In this document: piece by piece, positions 1-9,630 of the stretch
How the letters are laid out: each line of letters starts with the position of its first letter
Numbering within the stretch: the stretch's first letter is position 1
From: Fodinibacter sp963707895
GTDB lineage: Bacteria; Actinomycetota; Actinomycetes; Actinomycetales; Dermatophilaceae
DNA length: 64,000 nucleotides
Reading direction: 5' to 3'
NCBI GenBank assembly: GCA_963707895.1
Contig: CAVPRS010000011.1
Coordinates: forward strand, 62,001 to 126,000
Translations under genes and position numbers: made by a program
The notes under the pieces: model-generated
Database searches by the model: none
What the model was told of the DNA's origin: nothing
What the model saw: only the letters and a program-made list of their open reading frames with translations

Positions 1-69
1 TCGCCCACCGCCAGGGGTGCGCCCTCGAACCCAGGATCGTCCGGCACGCGCCGAGCACGTAGGTGTCGG

Positions 70-1495
70 ATGACAACCAATCCCAGCCCGCGCGTGCGGG
101 CGAACGACTGGCGCGTTTTGCGCGTCCAGGACCTCGGGTCGTGGACCCCAACGCTCACGGTGAGCGTCGTCATCACGGCATTCCGTGCCGAGCGAACGTT
201 GCCTTTCACCCTCGCTGCGCTCACTGCTCAGACCTACCCCGCTCACCTACTCGAAGTGGTCGTCGTCGACGACGGGGCGGACCGAGTTGCCGGCTGAGGC
301 CCGCGCAGACCAAGGTGCTCCGGACAAGCGAAAACTGGGGCGGGCTCACGCGTGCGCGCTTGGTGCGCAGGCAGCAGGGGGCGACGTGGTCCACTGGCTT
401 GACGCGGACATGCTTCCATACGCGGACCACGTGGAGGCCCAAATGCGATGGCACCACGCCATCGACCACGCTGTCGTCCTCGGGCACAAGATGTTCGTCG
501 ATCCGCCCCTCGGGAAGCTCGCAGCCGGGGAAGTGCCCGGGCTGTCGTCGAGGGTTTAGCGCAGCACCTTTTCGCCGGCCTCGACACGTGGACCCACGAC
601 TGGGTGGAGGCGGTCTACGAGCGAAGCGATGACCTGGCGACGGCAAGCTGGACGGCGATGCCGTCCACGTCGGCGCCACGGCCAGCGTGCATCGCGACGT
701 GTACACGGAGTCAGGCGGGATGGACTCTCGCTCAAACTAGGTGAGGACATCGACCTTGGTTATCGGCTTGCGCAGGTCGGCTCGGTGTTCGTACCCGAAC
801 GGGCGGCGCGCAGCTGGCACCTCGGCCCGACCCATGTGACGAACCGCCGTGAGGAGGTCAACCGCTACAACGCGCCATACCTCGCTGACCGTATCGCCCA
901 GCTAAGGTGGCGGCGAACCCGCCCAGGACGCACGTACTCCGTCCCCTACGTCGAGGTATTGGTCGACACGGCGGGTCACATCTATGAAAGCGTCGTGGCG
1001 ACTGTCGAAGCAGTACTAGCCTCCACGGTTTCGGACCTGCGGGTTGCGCTAGTGGGGCGATGGTCGGGGCTCGGCGAAGAGCGACGGCGCCCCCTGGACG
1101 ACGACCTGTGAGACTCACGGATGCTCCAAGCGGCCTTCGCTGGGGACGCTCGGGTCCGCTTCGTGAGGACGTACGGGGCGACCGGTTCCCGACGCCCTTT
1201 CGCCTCGTGCTGCCCACCGGCTGGACCCTCGAACCGAAGGCGCTTGACGGGATGCTAAGACATATGGAGCACGCCAACATCGGGTTGCGACAGGTGTTGC
1301 TCGCCGATGGAGCGGTAGCCCACACTCACACGGACTGCCGCGCTGCGCCGGGCTCGCCGGGTGGCAGAACCCGATGAGGACCTCGTGGACGTCCTCGACG
1401 ATGTCTACGGGACCTGGTGGGGCTCGGGTGAAGAGGACGGCTTCCGTCACTATCTCGATCCCACGCCCCCGGGGGCGTGGCCTGGCTTCAACTGA
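70..1495 (+). pseudogene. Family 2 glycosyltransferase, multiply frameshifted
   Basis: Pieces of one glycosyltransferase can be followed through all three forward frames. The N-terminal GT-A strand with TVSVVITAFRAE and the VVVVDDGAD nucleotide-sugar motif lies at 70-297. An RAHACALGAQAAGGD segment followed by HWLDADML, the DxD-type metal site, lies near 340-420. A KLGEDIDLGYRLAQVG segment lies near 730-780, and a C-terminal part ends in PPGAWPGFN and TGA at 1493-1495. At least five single-base frame changes are needed, near 290, 560, 655, 735, 1111 and 1375, and no part alone is a working enzyme. The family transfers sugars from nucleotide-sugars to surface polymers. The end overlaps the convergent tagF-like gene by 8 bases. 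Third-position GC looks lower than in the bulk of the window, which suggests acquired DNA. The gene is either decayed or hit by sequence errors; the good match within each piece favours errors or very recent decay. Confidence 0.6.
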
Positions 1496-4233
1496 CCCTG
1501 CCGTCCAGTTCCGCCAACACACGGGCGCTGTTCTCGTGATCGAGGGTTCCGAAGAACTTCGCGACCCGTTGGTCGTAGGTCTGCTCACGCTGGAACCCAC
1601 GACGGGCGTAGATCTCGATGGCGGCAACAACTTCTTCGGTCCGCCGCACTGCAGGACCGAAGCCGTCGAGGACGAGGTCGAAGTACCCCGGGCCATATTG
1701 CGTCGCTCTGAAATGCTCCTCGTCGTAGGGCACCGTGACCACGGGCCGTCCGATCGCCGCGGCATCGAAGAACACGGACGACCAATCGGTGACGAACAGG
1801 GAGCACTCGGCGACGGCATCCCGGACGGGTCGGTCGGCGGAGGCGACCTCGATGCGGGGATGGTGAGGAACAACCCCCTGCACCACGGCCGCCATCTCGT
1901 AGTGGGGATAGAACTCCAGGACGAGGTCGTACTTTTCCAGGACTCGGTGCAGCTGTGAGGAGGTCAGCAGGTCGGTGAGGAACCGGTGGTAGTCCGAGCC
2001 CTCGAAGGGTCGGCTCACGGCTCGATGTGACATGTAGGACGGGCTCACTAGGGTGGTTCGCCAAGTGGGCATGAAGAGGACTCTGCGTGGAGAAACGATG
2101 GCTGGGGCCGTCAGCAGATCAAAGCGAGGAAGCCCAGTGAGGACGACCTCCGACCGATATCCGAGGCGGATTCGAACCTCTGCCGCCTCGCGGGGCGCCG
2201 AGGTGACGAACAGGGAGAGTCCGGTCGCCGAGCGGTGCAGCGCCCGCGAGACGTCGTTGTAGATCACCCCGTGCTGGAGGAACGCGCGCCTACTCCCAAC
2301 TCGCCAAGCGAGGTGCTCGAGGTACTCACGCCTCGGCCATTGCGGTGGCAGGAGGTAGGCGTCGATGTCGTATGCCCCGATGAGCCATCGAGCGTGGAGC
2401 GTGAGCAGCACGTGAGTCATCGACCCCCGACGCACCACCTGCCCAAGACCCGCGATTGGGGACGCCAGGGGGCGGTCTGTCACGTAGTAGATCTTCTGGG
2501 CAGGGCGATTGGTCCGGACGTGACGGAAGAATGCGGCACCGTTGTCCTGGGCCGTGTCCGGACGTTCACCGATGATCCACACGTCGCCCCCGCGGTAGAA
2601 CGGCCGGGTGAGCAGTCGTAGAGCACGAAGACCGCCCATAGGCCGGCGTCGGAAGAACTGGGCCATGTCTTCGCCCGCGAGCCGAAGTCGCCATCGGAGT
2701 AGCTGCGTGGTGCTGGATCCACTGCGTACCTCCAACCGGCAGCGGCCCGCTGCATCGGTGCGTGGCAGAAGCCGGCGTGACCCGACCCTGAGGGCACGAG
2801 CCGAACGGAGGTAGCCGAGGCTTGGACGCATCGCCGTGGAGGCTTGCCCGGTACTGGTGTCGAGGACGAGACGGGGCTCGATGTCGCCCTTCCGCACCTG
2901 TGCGATGGGTACGACGGCTCGGAATCCGGAATACCGCCGGGCCGCGTTGACATCCCCAAGCTCAGGGCGTTCTACCGCCACGGCGGCCACCGTGATGCCC
3001 CGCCCCTTGAGTCGAACGAGAACGGGAAGATCGAGCGGGCTGCTTAGGTCCACGCCGCGGGCTGACCAGTGCCCTTCGAGGACGAGGCGATTCCGCCGCT
3101 GATCGATCGACACTGCTTCGAGGACCGCGCGCACCGGTCCGAGCCTTAGGAGGGGCGTGTACTGCTCGGCAACCGCCAAGTCGACCCACAAAACACCATC
3201 TCGGGCCACGAGGTGACGGGACGCCTCGCGCACGGCGTCGGGCGTCTGCGGGTCGGCAGAGAGGACCATGAGGAACGGCAGGCGGTGGCGGAGGTCAAGC
3301 GTCCCATCCAGAACCACGTCCGGCGGCATGTCGTGGAACACCGCTCGGGCCCGAGCAAGGAAGTCGGTGAGCGCATCCGGCGGAAGGGCATCGGGTGCCC
3401 GCAAGAGGAAGCCCTGCATGCTGCGCACCATGAAGGTCCGCACCGCACGCGCAACAGGCGCCGTCGAGCTGGGGGACGAGGTCTGCGAGCACCTCGACCC
3501 CTGCTAGGTGATCTTCGAAGTTGTCCAGCCGGGTGAAGACCGCATCCATGATGCTGCCGCCGTCCCAACGTTTCCGGTACAGGTAAACCAGGTGATCGGT
3601 CACGGCAATGCCGCGAGAAAGGGCCAGGGCCGGGACCACGAACTGCACGTCCTCAAAGTGACCCCCACCTGCGAATCGCAGCCCGATCCGGTTGACGAAC
3701 TCGCGCCGGAATACCTTGTTGCACGGACCCGCGCCATGGACCAGCTCCGGGGCCTCGCCCAAGGACCGCAGGACCCGGTCACCACCCTCCAGCGCTCTCA
3801 GCCACGGCCATGTCGTCGAGGCAGGAAAGGTCTCCATGCGGCCGACCGCGACGTCGACGTCAGGTGCCATCAGGCTCAGGAGGTGTGAAATGGCCCCATC
3901 GGGGAGAACGTCGTCTGAGTCAACGAACATGAGGTACGACCCGACGGCTCGGTCGATACCCGCGTTCCGTGCCGTTCCCGGCCCGGTATTGGCCTGCGTT
4001 ATGACCTCGACGTTGGCGTGCCTGAGGGAGAACTCGGCCGCGATGTCCCCAGAGCCGTCACGGCTACCGTCATCCACCAGCACGACCTGGCAGCGGTCGA
4101 AGGCATCCTGTCTCGCGACCGATGCGAGGCACTCACCGAGATACTCGGCGACGTTGTAGAAGGGAACGATCACGGTAAGTTTGGGACTGGAGCGCAGGGG
4201 ATCCCCCAAGTTCCGTGTTGCTTGGGGCGTCAC
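1488..4233 (-). CDS. TagF-like: family 2 glycosyltransferase fused to CDP-glycerol glycerophosphotransferase (one frameshift)
   Basis: The N-terminal part is a GT2 domain with KLTVIVPFYNVAEYL, VVLVDDGSRDGSGDI and FVDSDD. The C-terminal part is a TagB/TagF glycerophosphotransferase domain with RRAFLQHGVIYND, VLFMPTWR and TDWSSVFFDAAAIGRPV. Such enzymes polymerise glycerol-phosphate (teichoic-acid-like) chains at the inner face of the membrane. The start chosen is GTG at 4233, whose GTGA overlaps the TGA of the upstream Stealth gene and implies translational coupling. The reading frame breaks once near 3460, between LVPQLDGA and VARAVRTFMVRSMQ. Joined, the product is about 915 residues, a usual length for this fusion. 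A single lost or gained base in an otherwise clean gene looks like a sequence error. GC bias is weaker than in the downstream 58 kb. Confidence 0.75.
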
Positions 4234-5989
4234 TGCTCGGTCCCCGGCTTCTCGAAGGAGCTCGGCATCGGGAAGTAGGCCTCCAGGAAGTCGCGGACGA
4301 TCTTGGCCTGCGTGCTCGGGGTCGATCCGGCTCGAGTCGTGGTCGTTGAGGCAGAAGACGTCGTAGTCGCGGTCGCGCAGCAGCGTGGTGAGCCGGTCGG
4401 GCGTGTCCTCGCGGGCGATGTCCGCGTAGAAGTAGCGCAGGCTGCCCGGCACCGCGCGGCCGGTGATGTAGCCGTAGTAGTGCCCGAGCGACGACGCGAC
4501 CGAGATGTCGTCAGAGCTCCGGAACTGGGCGCTCGCCGTACGGCGGAACTCCTCCTCGAACTCCTTCTCGAGGTCCTGCATCACCGAGCGGCGCAGCGCG
4601 TGGGGCACGTGCTGGAACTTGTTGGTGATCGTGACCCCGAAGTGCTCGGCGAGCAGGTCGCGGTTGCGCTTGGCGGCGCTCATGACCGGGGCGTCGGCCG
4701 GGGACGGCGTCACCCAGGCCGATCTTGGCCTTGGACAGGGCGAAGATGGCCAGGCCGTTGCCGTGGAAGAACCGGCTCGGGCTCACCGGGCGACCGAAGA
4801 AGACGTCGTCGTTGAGGTAGAGGTACTGCTCGGCCAGGCCCTCGATGTGGTGCAGCTGGCACTCGATCGCGTGCGAGTTGAACGTCGGCAGGCGCCCACG
4901 GTCACCGAACAGCTCACGGTGCGAGACGACGCTGATCCGCGAGCTCGTGGTGTCGAGCCACTCGGGCACCTGGTCGTCGGTGACCAGGTAGATGTGCCGC
5001 ACCCAGTCGGCGTACATGTCGAGCGAGCGCAGCGAGTAGCGCAGCTCGTCGCGGCTGGTGAAGCGGCTCTCGTTCGCCGCCAGCTCGTGGATGACCTGCT
5101 CGCTGGTGAGGTGCTCCTGCTGCGCCTCGGCCTTGCGGCAGGATCCAGTCGGGGTCGCTGCCGTCGACCCAGGTGTAGACGACGTCGATCGGCTGGGTGA
5201 CCGACAGCACGTGCGGGCGGGTGATGGTGGCCAGTCGCGGCATCTCCCTCCCGTCGACCGGCCGCAGCACGACGTCCTGCTCGGTGGGCACGACGATGTC
5301 TGCCCAGCGGTTCGGTCGTGGGGCGACCCAGGTGCCCGCCGGCATCGGCTCGCCGTTCTCGGGAGCGGCCAGCGACGACGCCGGTGACCGACCAGAACTC
5401 GATGTCGCAGCCGAGCCGAGGTCCGCCGAGGTACCCACCGGTGGGACTGACCTGCACCCGGAAGACGCGGATCACCTTGGCGCGACGGCTCACCGAGTGG
5501 GCCCGCAGCAGGCGCGGGGAGCGGACGTCCTTGCCCCTCAGTCGGGCGACGTAGACGATGTCGTCACGGTTCGCCGACTCCAGCGCCGAGATCGCGTGCT
5601 CGCGCTCCGATCGCGGGCACGACGACCACCCGGCGCTGCTCCGCCTGCGCGTCGAGCACGAAGTACGTCACACCGGCCGCGTCGAAGGCATCCGCGACGA
5701 AGGCGAGGTCGGCGGCGAGCACCTCGTTCGAACGGAACCGGTCGACCGGGGTCGCCAGGTAGGTTTGGCCGGCGATGGTGACGATCGGCCGGCCGGGGTT
5801 GCGGGCCGACAGGACCAGGGCGGAGCTGCCGGTCCGGCCGCGGCGTACCCACCGCTGGGGAGCGGTCTCGCCCACACCGACGCGTCGGAGGTGGCGCCAC
5901 ACCGAGGGCGGCACCCGATCATGGACCCAGCGGCGTGCGCCGTACGGCACGGTTCGGGCCAGACCCACGATCACTCCGTTCCTGTTCAC
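4230..5989 (-). pseudogene. Stealth-family sugar-phosphate transferase, frameshifted
   Basis: All four conserved Stealth regions are present but spread over three frames. CR1 is IDVVYTWVDGSDPDW near 5150-5195. CR2 is RHIYLVTDDQVPEWLD and YLYLNDDVFFGRPVSP near 4790-5000. CR3 is TNKFQHVPHALRRSV near 4570-4640, and CR4 is DVFCLNDHD near 4345. Stealth enzymes move hexose-1-phosphate (for example GlcNAc-1-P) onto capsule or wall polymers. The start is GTG 5989 behind a TAGACT box, and the natural stop is TGA at 4230-4232. Frame changes are needed near 5618, 5385, 5145, 4715 and 4310. No in-frame stop lies inside the matching segments, so the gene is either very recently broken or mis-sequenced. 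It heads a two-gene unit with the TagF-like gene, consistent with one surface-glycopolymer pathway. Confidence 0.65.
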
Positions 5990-6000
5990 AGCGGGGGCAC

Positions 6001-6006
6001 AGTCTA
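6001..6006 (-). promoter_or_regulatory. -10 box TAGACT of the surface-polymer unit
   Basis: TAGACT, read on the minus strand, fits the actinobacterial TANNNT -10 pattern and ends 11 bases before the GTG of the Stealth gene. No good -35 is visible. Confidence 0.35.
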
Positions 6007-6075
6007 CGGACGTGCTGGGGCGGCGGCATCATCCCAGTTGTGAGTCCCCACAGGTACGGGGCTGACGAGGGACGG

Positions 6076-6121
6076 ATGGGGAGTTCTCCCCATGTCTGTC
6101 ACCCGCCCGCACGGTTAGGCT
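6076..6121 (+). promoter_or_regulatory. Palindrome plus -10 box upstream of the phosphatase operon
   Basis: ATGGGGAGTTCTCCCCAT at 6076-6093 is an exact inverted repeat with 8-base arms and a 2-base spacer. It is followed 22 bases later by TAGGCT at 6116-6121, inside GGTTAGGCT. The same pair of elements occurs before the giant Ig/FN3 gene at 11886-11939. There is no convincing -35, so an activator bound at the palindrome is plausible (inference). Confidence 0.55.
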
Positions 6122-6159
6122 CGACCGTCGTTGCCCGTCGCCCCGAGGGGAGCTCGTCC

Positions 6160-6642
6160 ATGCCCGTCCTCGCGTTCCCCGGACCCGCGTCGCCGTCGCC
6201 GCCGCCGGTCACCGTCGAGGTGCCCGACGGCTGGGTCGTCGTGCCGCCCGGGGCGGACCTGCTGCGCGCTCGCGGCACGGGCGCCGCGGGACAACCCGTG
6301 GAGGTGGCCGTGCGCAGCCACACCGGGCCGGCCGGCTACGCCGCCGCCGACCTGGTCGACGAGCTCTCGGTCGAGGGCTCGGCCCGCGCGGGCACCGAGG
6401 TGGAGCCGTCGTTCGTGGTCGACATCGGCGGCCGGGAGTGGGTGGCCAGGAACATCTCGTGGGACGAGAGCACCGGACCGGTCGTCGAGGTGCACCTCGC
6501 GTCCGCCGTCGAGGCCGCCCCCGACGACGACGTGAGCCGGCTGGTCGTGGCCACCGGCCGGGTGAGCGGCGCCACCCTCGACGCCGACTACGACGTGCTG
6601 CAGTCGGTGCTCGAGACCCTCGTGGTCGGCGGCACCGGGTGA
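6160..6642 (+). CDS. Hypothetical 160-residue protein, LpqN/DcrB-like fold suspected
   Basis: The start is ATG 6160, behind an AGGGGAG-type ribosome site. The N-terminus is proline-rich, followed by VTVEVPDGWVVVPPGADLL and a beta-rich domain ending in DYDVLQSVLETLVVGG. The pattern of an opening beta strand, a PDGW turn and a closing LETL helix recalls the PsbP/LpqN/DcrB fold. That is only a likeness, and no motif proves it. There is no signal peptide or membrane segment, so a cytoplasmic protein is expected. Its TGA overlaps the GTG of the PP2C phosphatase (GTGA), so the two are translated together. It is the first gene after the palindrome-bearing promoter. Function is unknown; a partner or substrate adaptor of the phosphatase is one possibility. 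Confidence 0.75.
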   Translation: MPVLAFPGPASPSPPPVTVEVPDGWVVVPPGADLLRARGTGAAGQPVEVAVRSHTGPAGYAAADLVDELSVEGSARAGTEVEPSFVVDIGGREWVARNISWDESTGPVVEVHLASAVEAAPDDDVSRLVVATGRVSGATLDADYDVLQSVLETLVVGGTG

Positions 6643-7466
6643 GCGCGGTCGAGCACCGGGCGCTGCACGGCTCGACCCTGCGGGTGCGCTCCGGATCGGC
6701 GACCCACGTCGGCCGGGTGCGGGACCACAACGAGGACTCGCTCATCGCGCAGGGCATGGTGTTCGCCGTCGCCGACGGGATGGGTGGGCACGCCGCGGGC
6801 GAGGTCGCGAGCCACCTCGCGATCGAGGCGCTCTCGAGCCTGGCGGAGGAGCCGCCGTCGCAGACCGAGGACGTCGCGCGGGTGCTGCGCGAGGCGAACC
6901 GCCGCATCCTCGAGTCGCAGGCGCACAGCCCGGAGCAGCGCGGGATGGGCACCACGGTCGCCGGGCTCACCGTCATCGACGCCGGCGGGCGCGAGCACTG
7001 GGTCGTGTTCAACATCGGCGACTCGCGGGTCTACCGGCTGGCCGACAACCGGATGAGCCTGGTCACCCGCGACCACTCCGAGGTGCGCGAGCTGATGGAT
7101 GCCGGCCTGATCGACGCCGACGAGGCGTCGCGGCACCCGATGCGCAACGTCATCACCCGCTCGCTCGGCTCGGACCCGGCGCCCTCGCCCGACGTGTGGG
7201 TGCTGCCGCCGACCCCGGGGGAGCGGTTCGTGGTGTGCAGCGACGGGCTGTCGGGCGAGCTCGACGACCGCGAGATCATGCTCGTGGCCCGCAAGTACGC
7301 CGACCCCCAGGTCGCCGCCGACCAGCTGGTCGCCGCGGCGGTGCGGGCCGGCGGGCGCGACAACGTCTCGGTCGTGGTCGTGGCGGTCGAGGCCGGCTCC
7401 GGCGCCACCGACGAGGAAGCCGACGACGCCGACACCGCGCCGCGGGGCGGGCTGCCACGCGGCTGA
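6639..7466 (+). CDS. PP2C-type serine/threonine protein phosphatase
   Basis: This 275-residue protein has the complete PP2C metal-binding set: Asp33 in VRDHNEDS, Asp46-Gly47 in VADGMGGHAAGE, Asp202 in CSDGLSG and Asp241 in GGRDNVSVVVV. Further conserved parts are GMGTTVAGL, NIGDSRVYRL and a TRSLGSD flap. It removes phosphate from Ser/Thr residues in an Mn- or Mg-dependent reaction. Unlike mycobacterial PstP it has no membrane segment or outside domain. It is therefore cytosolic and probably reverses the soluble kinase encoded at 9627. The GTG start lies in a GTGA overlap with the preceding gene. The acidic C-terminal tail (residues ~255-275) has no recognised domain. Confidence 0.92.
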   Translation: MSAVEHRALHGSTLRVRSGSATHVGRVRDHNEDSLIAQGMVFAVADGMGGHAAGEVASHLAIEALSSLAEEPPSQTEDVARVLREANRRILESQAHSPEQRGMGTTVAGLTVIDAGGREHWVVFNIGDSRVYRLADNRMSLVTRDHSEVRELMDAGLIDADEASRHPMRNVITRSLGSDPAPSPDVWVLPPTPGERFVVCSDGLSGELDDREIMLVARKYADPQVAADQLVAAAVRAGGRDNVSVVVVAVEAGSGATDEEADDADTAPRGGLPRG

Positions 7467-7481
7467 TCCTGCGCCCGGGCT

Positions 7482-8051
7482 TCAGGCCTGCGCGGTGCTG
7501 GTGGGCACGGTCTCGATGACCTCCCACGCCTCGGACGCGCTGTCGAAGAGACGCCGGGCGAGTGCGATCGAGTCGACGGGCCAGGTCTGCGAGGTGTGTC
7601 CGGCCAGGTCGTCGACGAGGCGCTCGAGGAAGGGCAGCGACGTGGTCGCGGTCACCGAGCCCAGGGTGAGCCGGGGTGCCCAGCGCCGGCGGTCGACGAA
7701 GAAGCCGTGCCGCGCGACCAGCCCCGGCAGGCTGCGGGCCAGCTGGTCGAGCCGGTCGACGTCACCGGCCAGGGGCAGGGCGACGGTGGGGTCGCCCTCG
7801 TCCTCGAGGGCCCACACTCCGCGCAGCCCCACCACCGGCGGTGGTCCGGTCTCCTCGATGCCCTCGCCCAGCAGGTCGGCGATCTCGCCCGCCTGCGGCC
7901 GGGTGACGTTGCCGAGGATCATCACGGGGATCAGCAAAGCCGCTCGCGGTGCCCGCTCGAACTCGCCGGGAGGCGTCGGGATCCGCCCCAGCCGCGCCTC
8001 GACGTCGTCGAGGACGTGCGACGGCGGGATGATCGCCACGATCACGTGCAC
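7482..8051 (-). CDS. 2H-phosphoesterase-like protein lacking both catalytic histidines
   Basis: The GTG start at 8051 follows GAGAGGAG by six bases. The 189-residue product opens with HVIVAIIPPSHVLDDVEARLG, and its two halves end in the LIPVMILGNV and RRWAPRLTLGSV segments. These align by position with the LHLTLAFLGEV and FRPHLTLARV segments of 2'-5' RNA ligase/LigT-type 2H phosphoesterases. In those enzymes each HxT supplies a catalytic histidine. Here the histidines are replaced, in the second motif by Arg. The fold assignment rests on this spacing only. A binding rather than a cleaving role is inferred. It lies antisense between the phosphatase and FHA-kinase units, 15 bases from the phosphatase stop. 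Confidence 0.6.
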   Translation of the reverse strand: MHVIVAIIPPSHVLDDVEARLGRIPTPPGEFERAPRAALLIPVMILGNVTRPQAGEIADLLGEGIEETGPPPVVGLRGVWALEDEGDPTVALPLAGDVDRLDQLARSLPGLVARHGFFVDRRRWAPRLTLGSVTATTSLPFLERLVDDLAGHTSQTWPVDSIALARRLFDSASEAWEVIETVPTSTAQA

Positions 8052-8149
8052 GTCGTCTCCTCTCGACGGCATCATGATGCCGGGTGCACCGGCGCCTGCC
8101 CGGGATGCCGGCCTCGCCGCTCCGCTCCCGGGCGCCGGGGGTGCCCAAG

Positions 8150-8155
8150 TACGCT
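8150..8155 (+). promoter_or_regulatory. Candidate -10 box TACGCT of the FHA-kinase operon
   Basis: TACGCT matches TANNNT and lies 80 bases before the GTG of the FHA gene. The GC-rich stretch before it, CCCGGGCGCCGGGGG, is partly palindromic but does not match the palindrome at 6076. No clear -35. Confidence 0.3.
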
Positions 8156-8235
8156 GACCCGGGGGATCTCCGGGCACCGCCCGCACCAAGTGACCCCACC
8201 CAGCCCAGCCGCCGACGAGCCCGAGGAGCCGCTTC

Positions 8236-9630
8236 GTGAGCACCGTGCGCGCCGTCGTGCACCCGGGCTGGATCGAGGTCAGCGGGCCAGACGTCGACGC
8301 CGTGGTCGCGGCGGGCGATCGGCACGCCGAGGCGCTCACGGCCGCCGCGCAGGGTGGGCTGGTCGCCCTGCTCGAGGCGCTCACGGCGCACGGCCTGACC
8401 GAGGCACCCGACTTCGTGGCCTGCACCCGGTCGGACGCGGCTCTGCGGGTGGTCGTGCGCGGTGCCGGGGTGGCCGTGCTCCCCGACGGATCCCGGCTGG
8501 AGTCGGGCGGCCGGATGCCGTGGGCCGACCTCGACGTCGACGTCGCCCCGGATGCCGAGGTCGTGCTCGCGGCGCCCGAGCCCGCGCCGCCGCGCGGCTG
8601 GCAGCGCCCGGCCCGCCTCGCCAGGACGTCGGAGCCGCAGCCGGAGGAGCAGTCGCCGGCCCAACCCGAGCACACCGATGCTGAGGAAGCGGTCGGACCC
8701 GGCCCGGAGGTCGGATCGGACGCCGCGCCGGAGGTCACGCCAGAGCCCGAACCGGACGCCGTGGCCGAACCCGAGCCGGAACCGGTTCCCGCGCCCCAGT
8801 CCGACCTCACCCTGCCGCCCCCGGCGGACCTGACCGGGCTGCCCCCCGTGGCCCGGGTCCCGGCCACCCCGCCGCCGCGCAGTGGGCTGATCGACGCCGT
8901 GCCGTGGCGCCGTCGCGGCGGCTCCACGCAGGAGCTGCCCGCCGTCGAGGCCTCCGAGCCGCCCGACCTGGCCGAGCCGGACGCACCCGACGAGGTCGAC
9001 CTGGCCCCTCCCACGGCCAAGACGTCGGCACCCACCGAGCTGCTCGCGGTCGCGCCACCCGAGGTGCCGGACGCCGTCGAACCCGGCCCACCGGCATCCG
9101 AGCGTGCCGCCCCCGACGTCACGACCGACCGTGGCGGGCTGCCGCGCTCCGACGAGGACCTCGACCGACCGGTGGTGCTCGCGGTGCTCTGCCCCGCGGG
9201 GCACCCGTCGCCGCCGCACGCCGGCAGCTGCCGCACCTGCGGGCGCGAGATCCCGCCGCAGCAGCCGTTCCCGACCCCGCGACCCTCGCTCGGGGTGCTG
9301 CGCATCTCCACCGGCGGCAGCGTGCCCCTCGACCGCGGGGTCCTGCTCGGCCGTGCACCCCGGGTCAACGAGGAGCTGCCCGCCAACCAGCGCCCGCACC
9401 TGCTGCGGGTGGGGGGTGCCGACCGCGACATCAGCCGCAACCACGCCGAGGTGGTGCTCGAGGGCTGGCACGTGCTGGTCCGCGACCTCGGCTCGACCAA
9501 CGGCACCACGGTGACCCTGCCCGGTCAGGAGCCGGTGCGGCTGCGGCCCACCGAGGACCAGGGCATCGAGCCGGGCACGGTCGTCACCCTGGCCGACGAG
9601 GTCGTGCTGACCTACGAGGTCGAGGCGTGA
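8236..9630 (+). CDS. FHA-domain protein with proline/glutamate linker and Cys/His cluster
   Basis: The 464-residue product has a compact N-terminal domain (~1-120). A low-complexity Pro/Glu/Ala linker follows (~120-290), then a CPAGH...CRTCG cluster (~318-338) that could bind zinc, and a C-terminal FHA domain (~355-460). The FHA domain keeps the phosphothreonine-reading residues: LLGRAP, DISRNHAEV and DLGSTNGTTV. FHA domains bind pThr peptides, so this is likely a reader or substrate of the kinase encoded next. Its TGA overlaps the kinase GTG as GTGA. There is no signal peptide or membrane helix. The linker resembles those of kinase-tuned scaffold proteins. Confidence 0.88.
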   Translation: MSTVRAVVHPGWIEVSGPDVDAVVAAGDRHAEALTAAAQGGLVALLEALTAHGLTEAPDFVACTRSDAALRVVVRGAGVAVLPDGSRLESGGRMPWADLDVDVAPDAEVVLAAPEPAPPRGWQRPARLARTSEPQPEEQSPAQPEHTDAEEAVGPGPEVGSDAAPEVTPEPEPDAVAEPEPEPVPAPQSDLTLPPPADLTGLPPVARVPATPPPRSGLIDAVPWRRRGGSTQELPAVEASEPPDLAEPDAPDEVDLAPPTAKTSAPTELLAVAPPEVPDAVEPGPPASERAAPDVTTDRGGLPRSDEDLDRPVVLAVLCPAGHPSPPHAGSCRTCGREIPPQQPFPTPRPSLGVLRISTGGSVPLDRGVLLGRAPRVNEELPANQRPHLLRVGGADRDISRNHAEVVLEGWHVLVRDLGSTNGTTVTLPGQEPVRLRPTEDQGIEPGTVVTLADEVVLTYEVEA

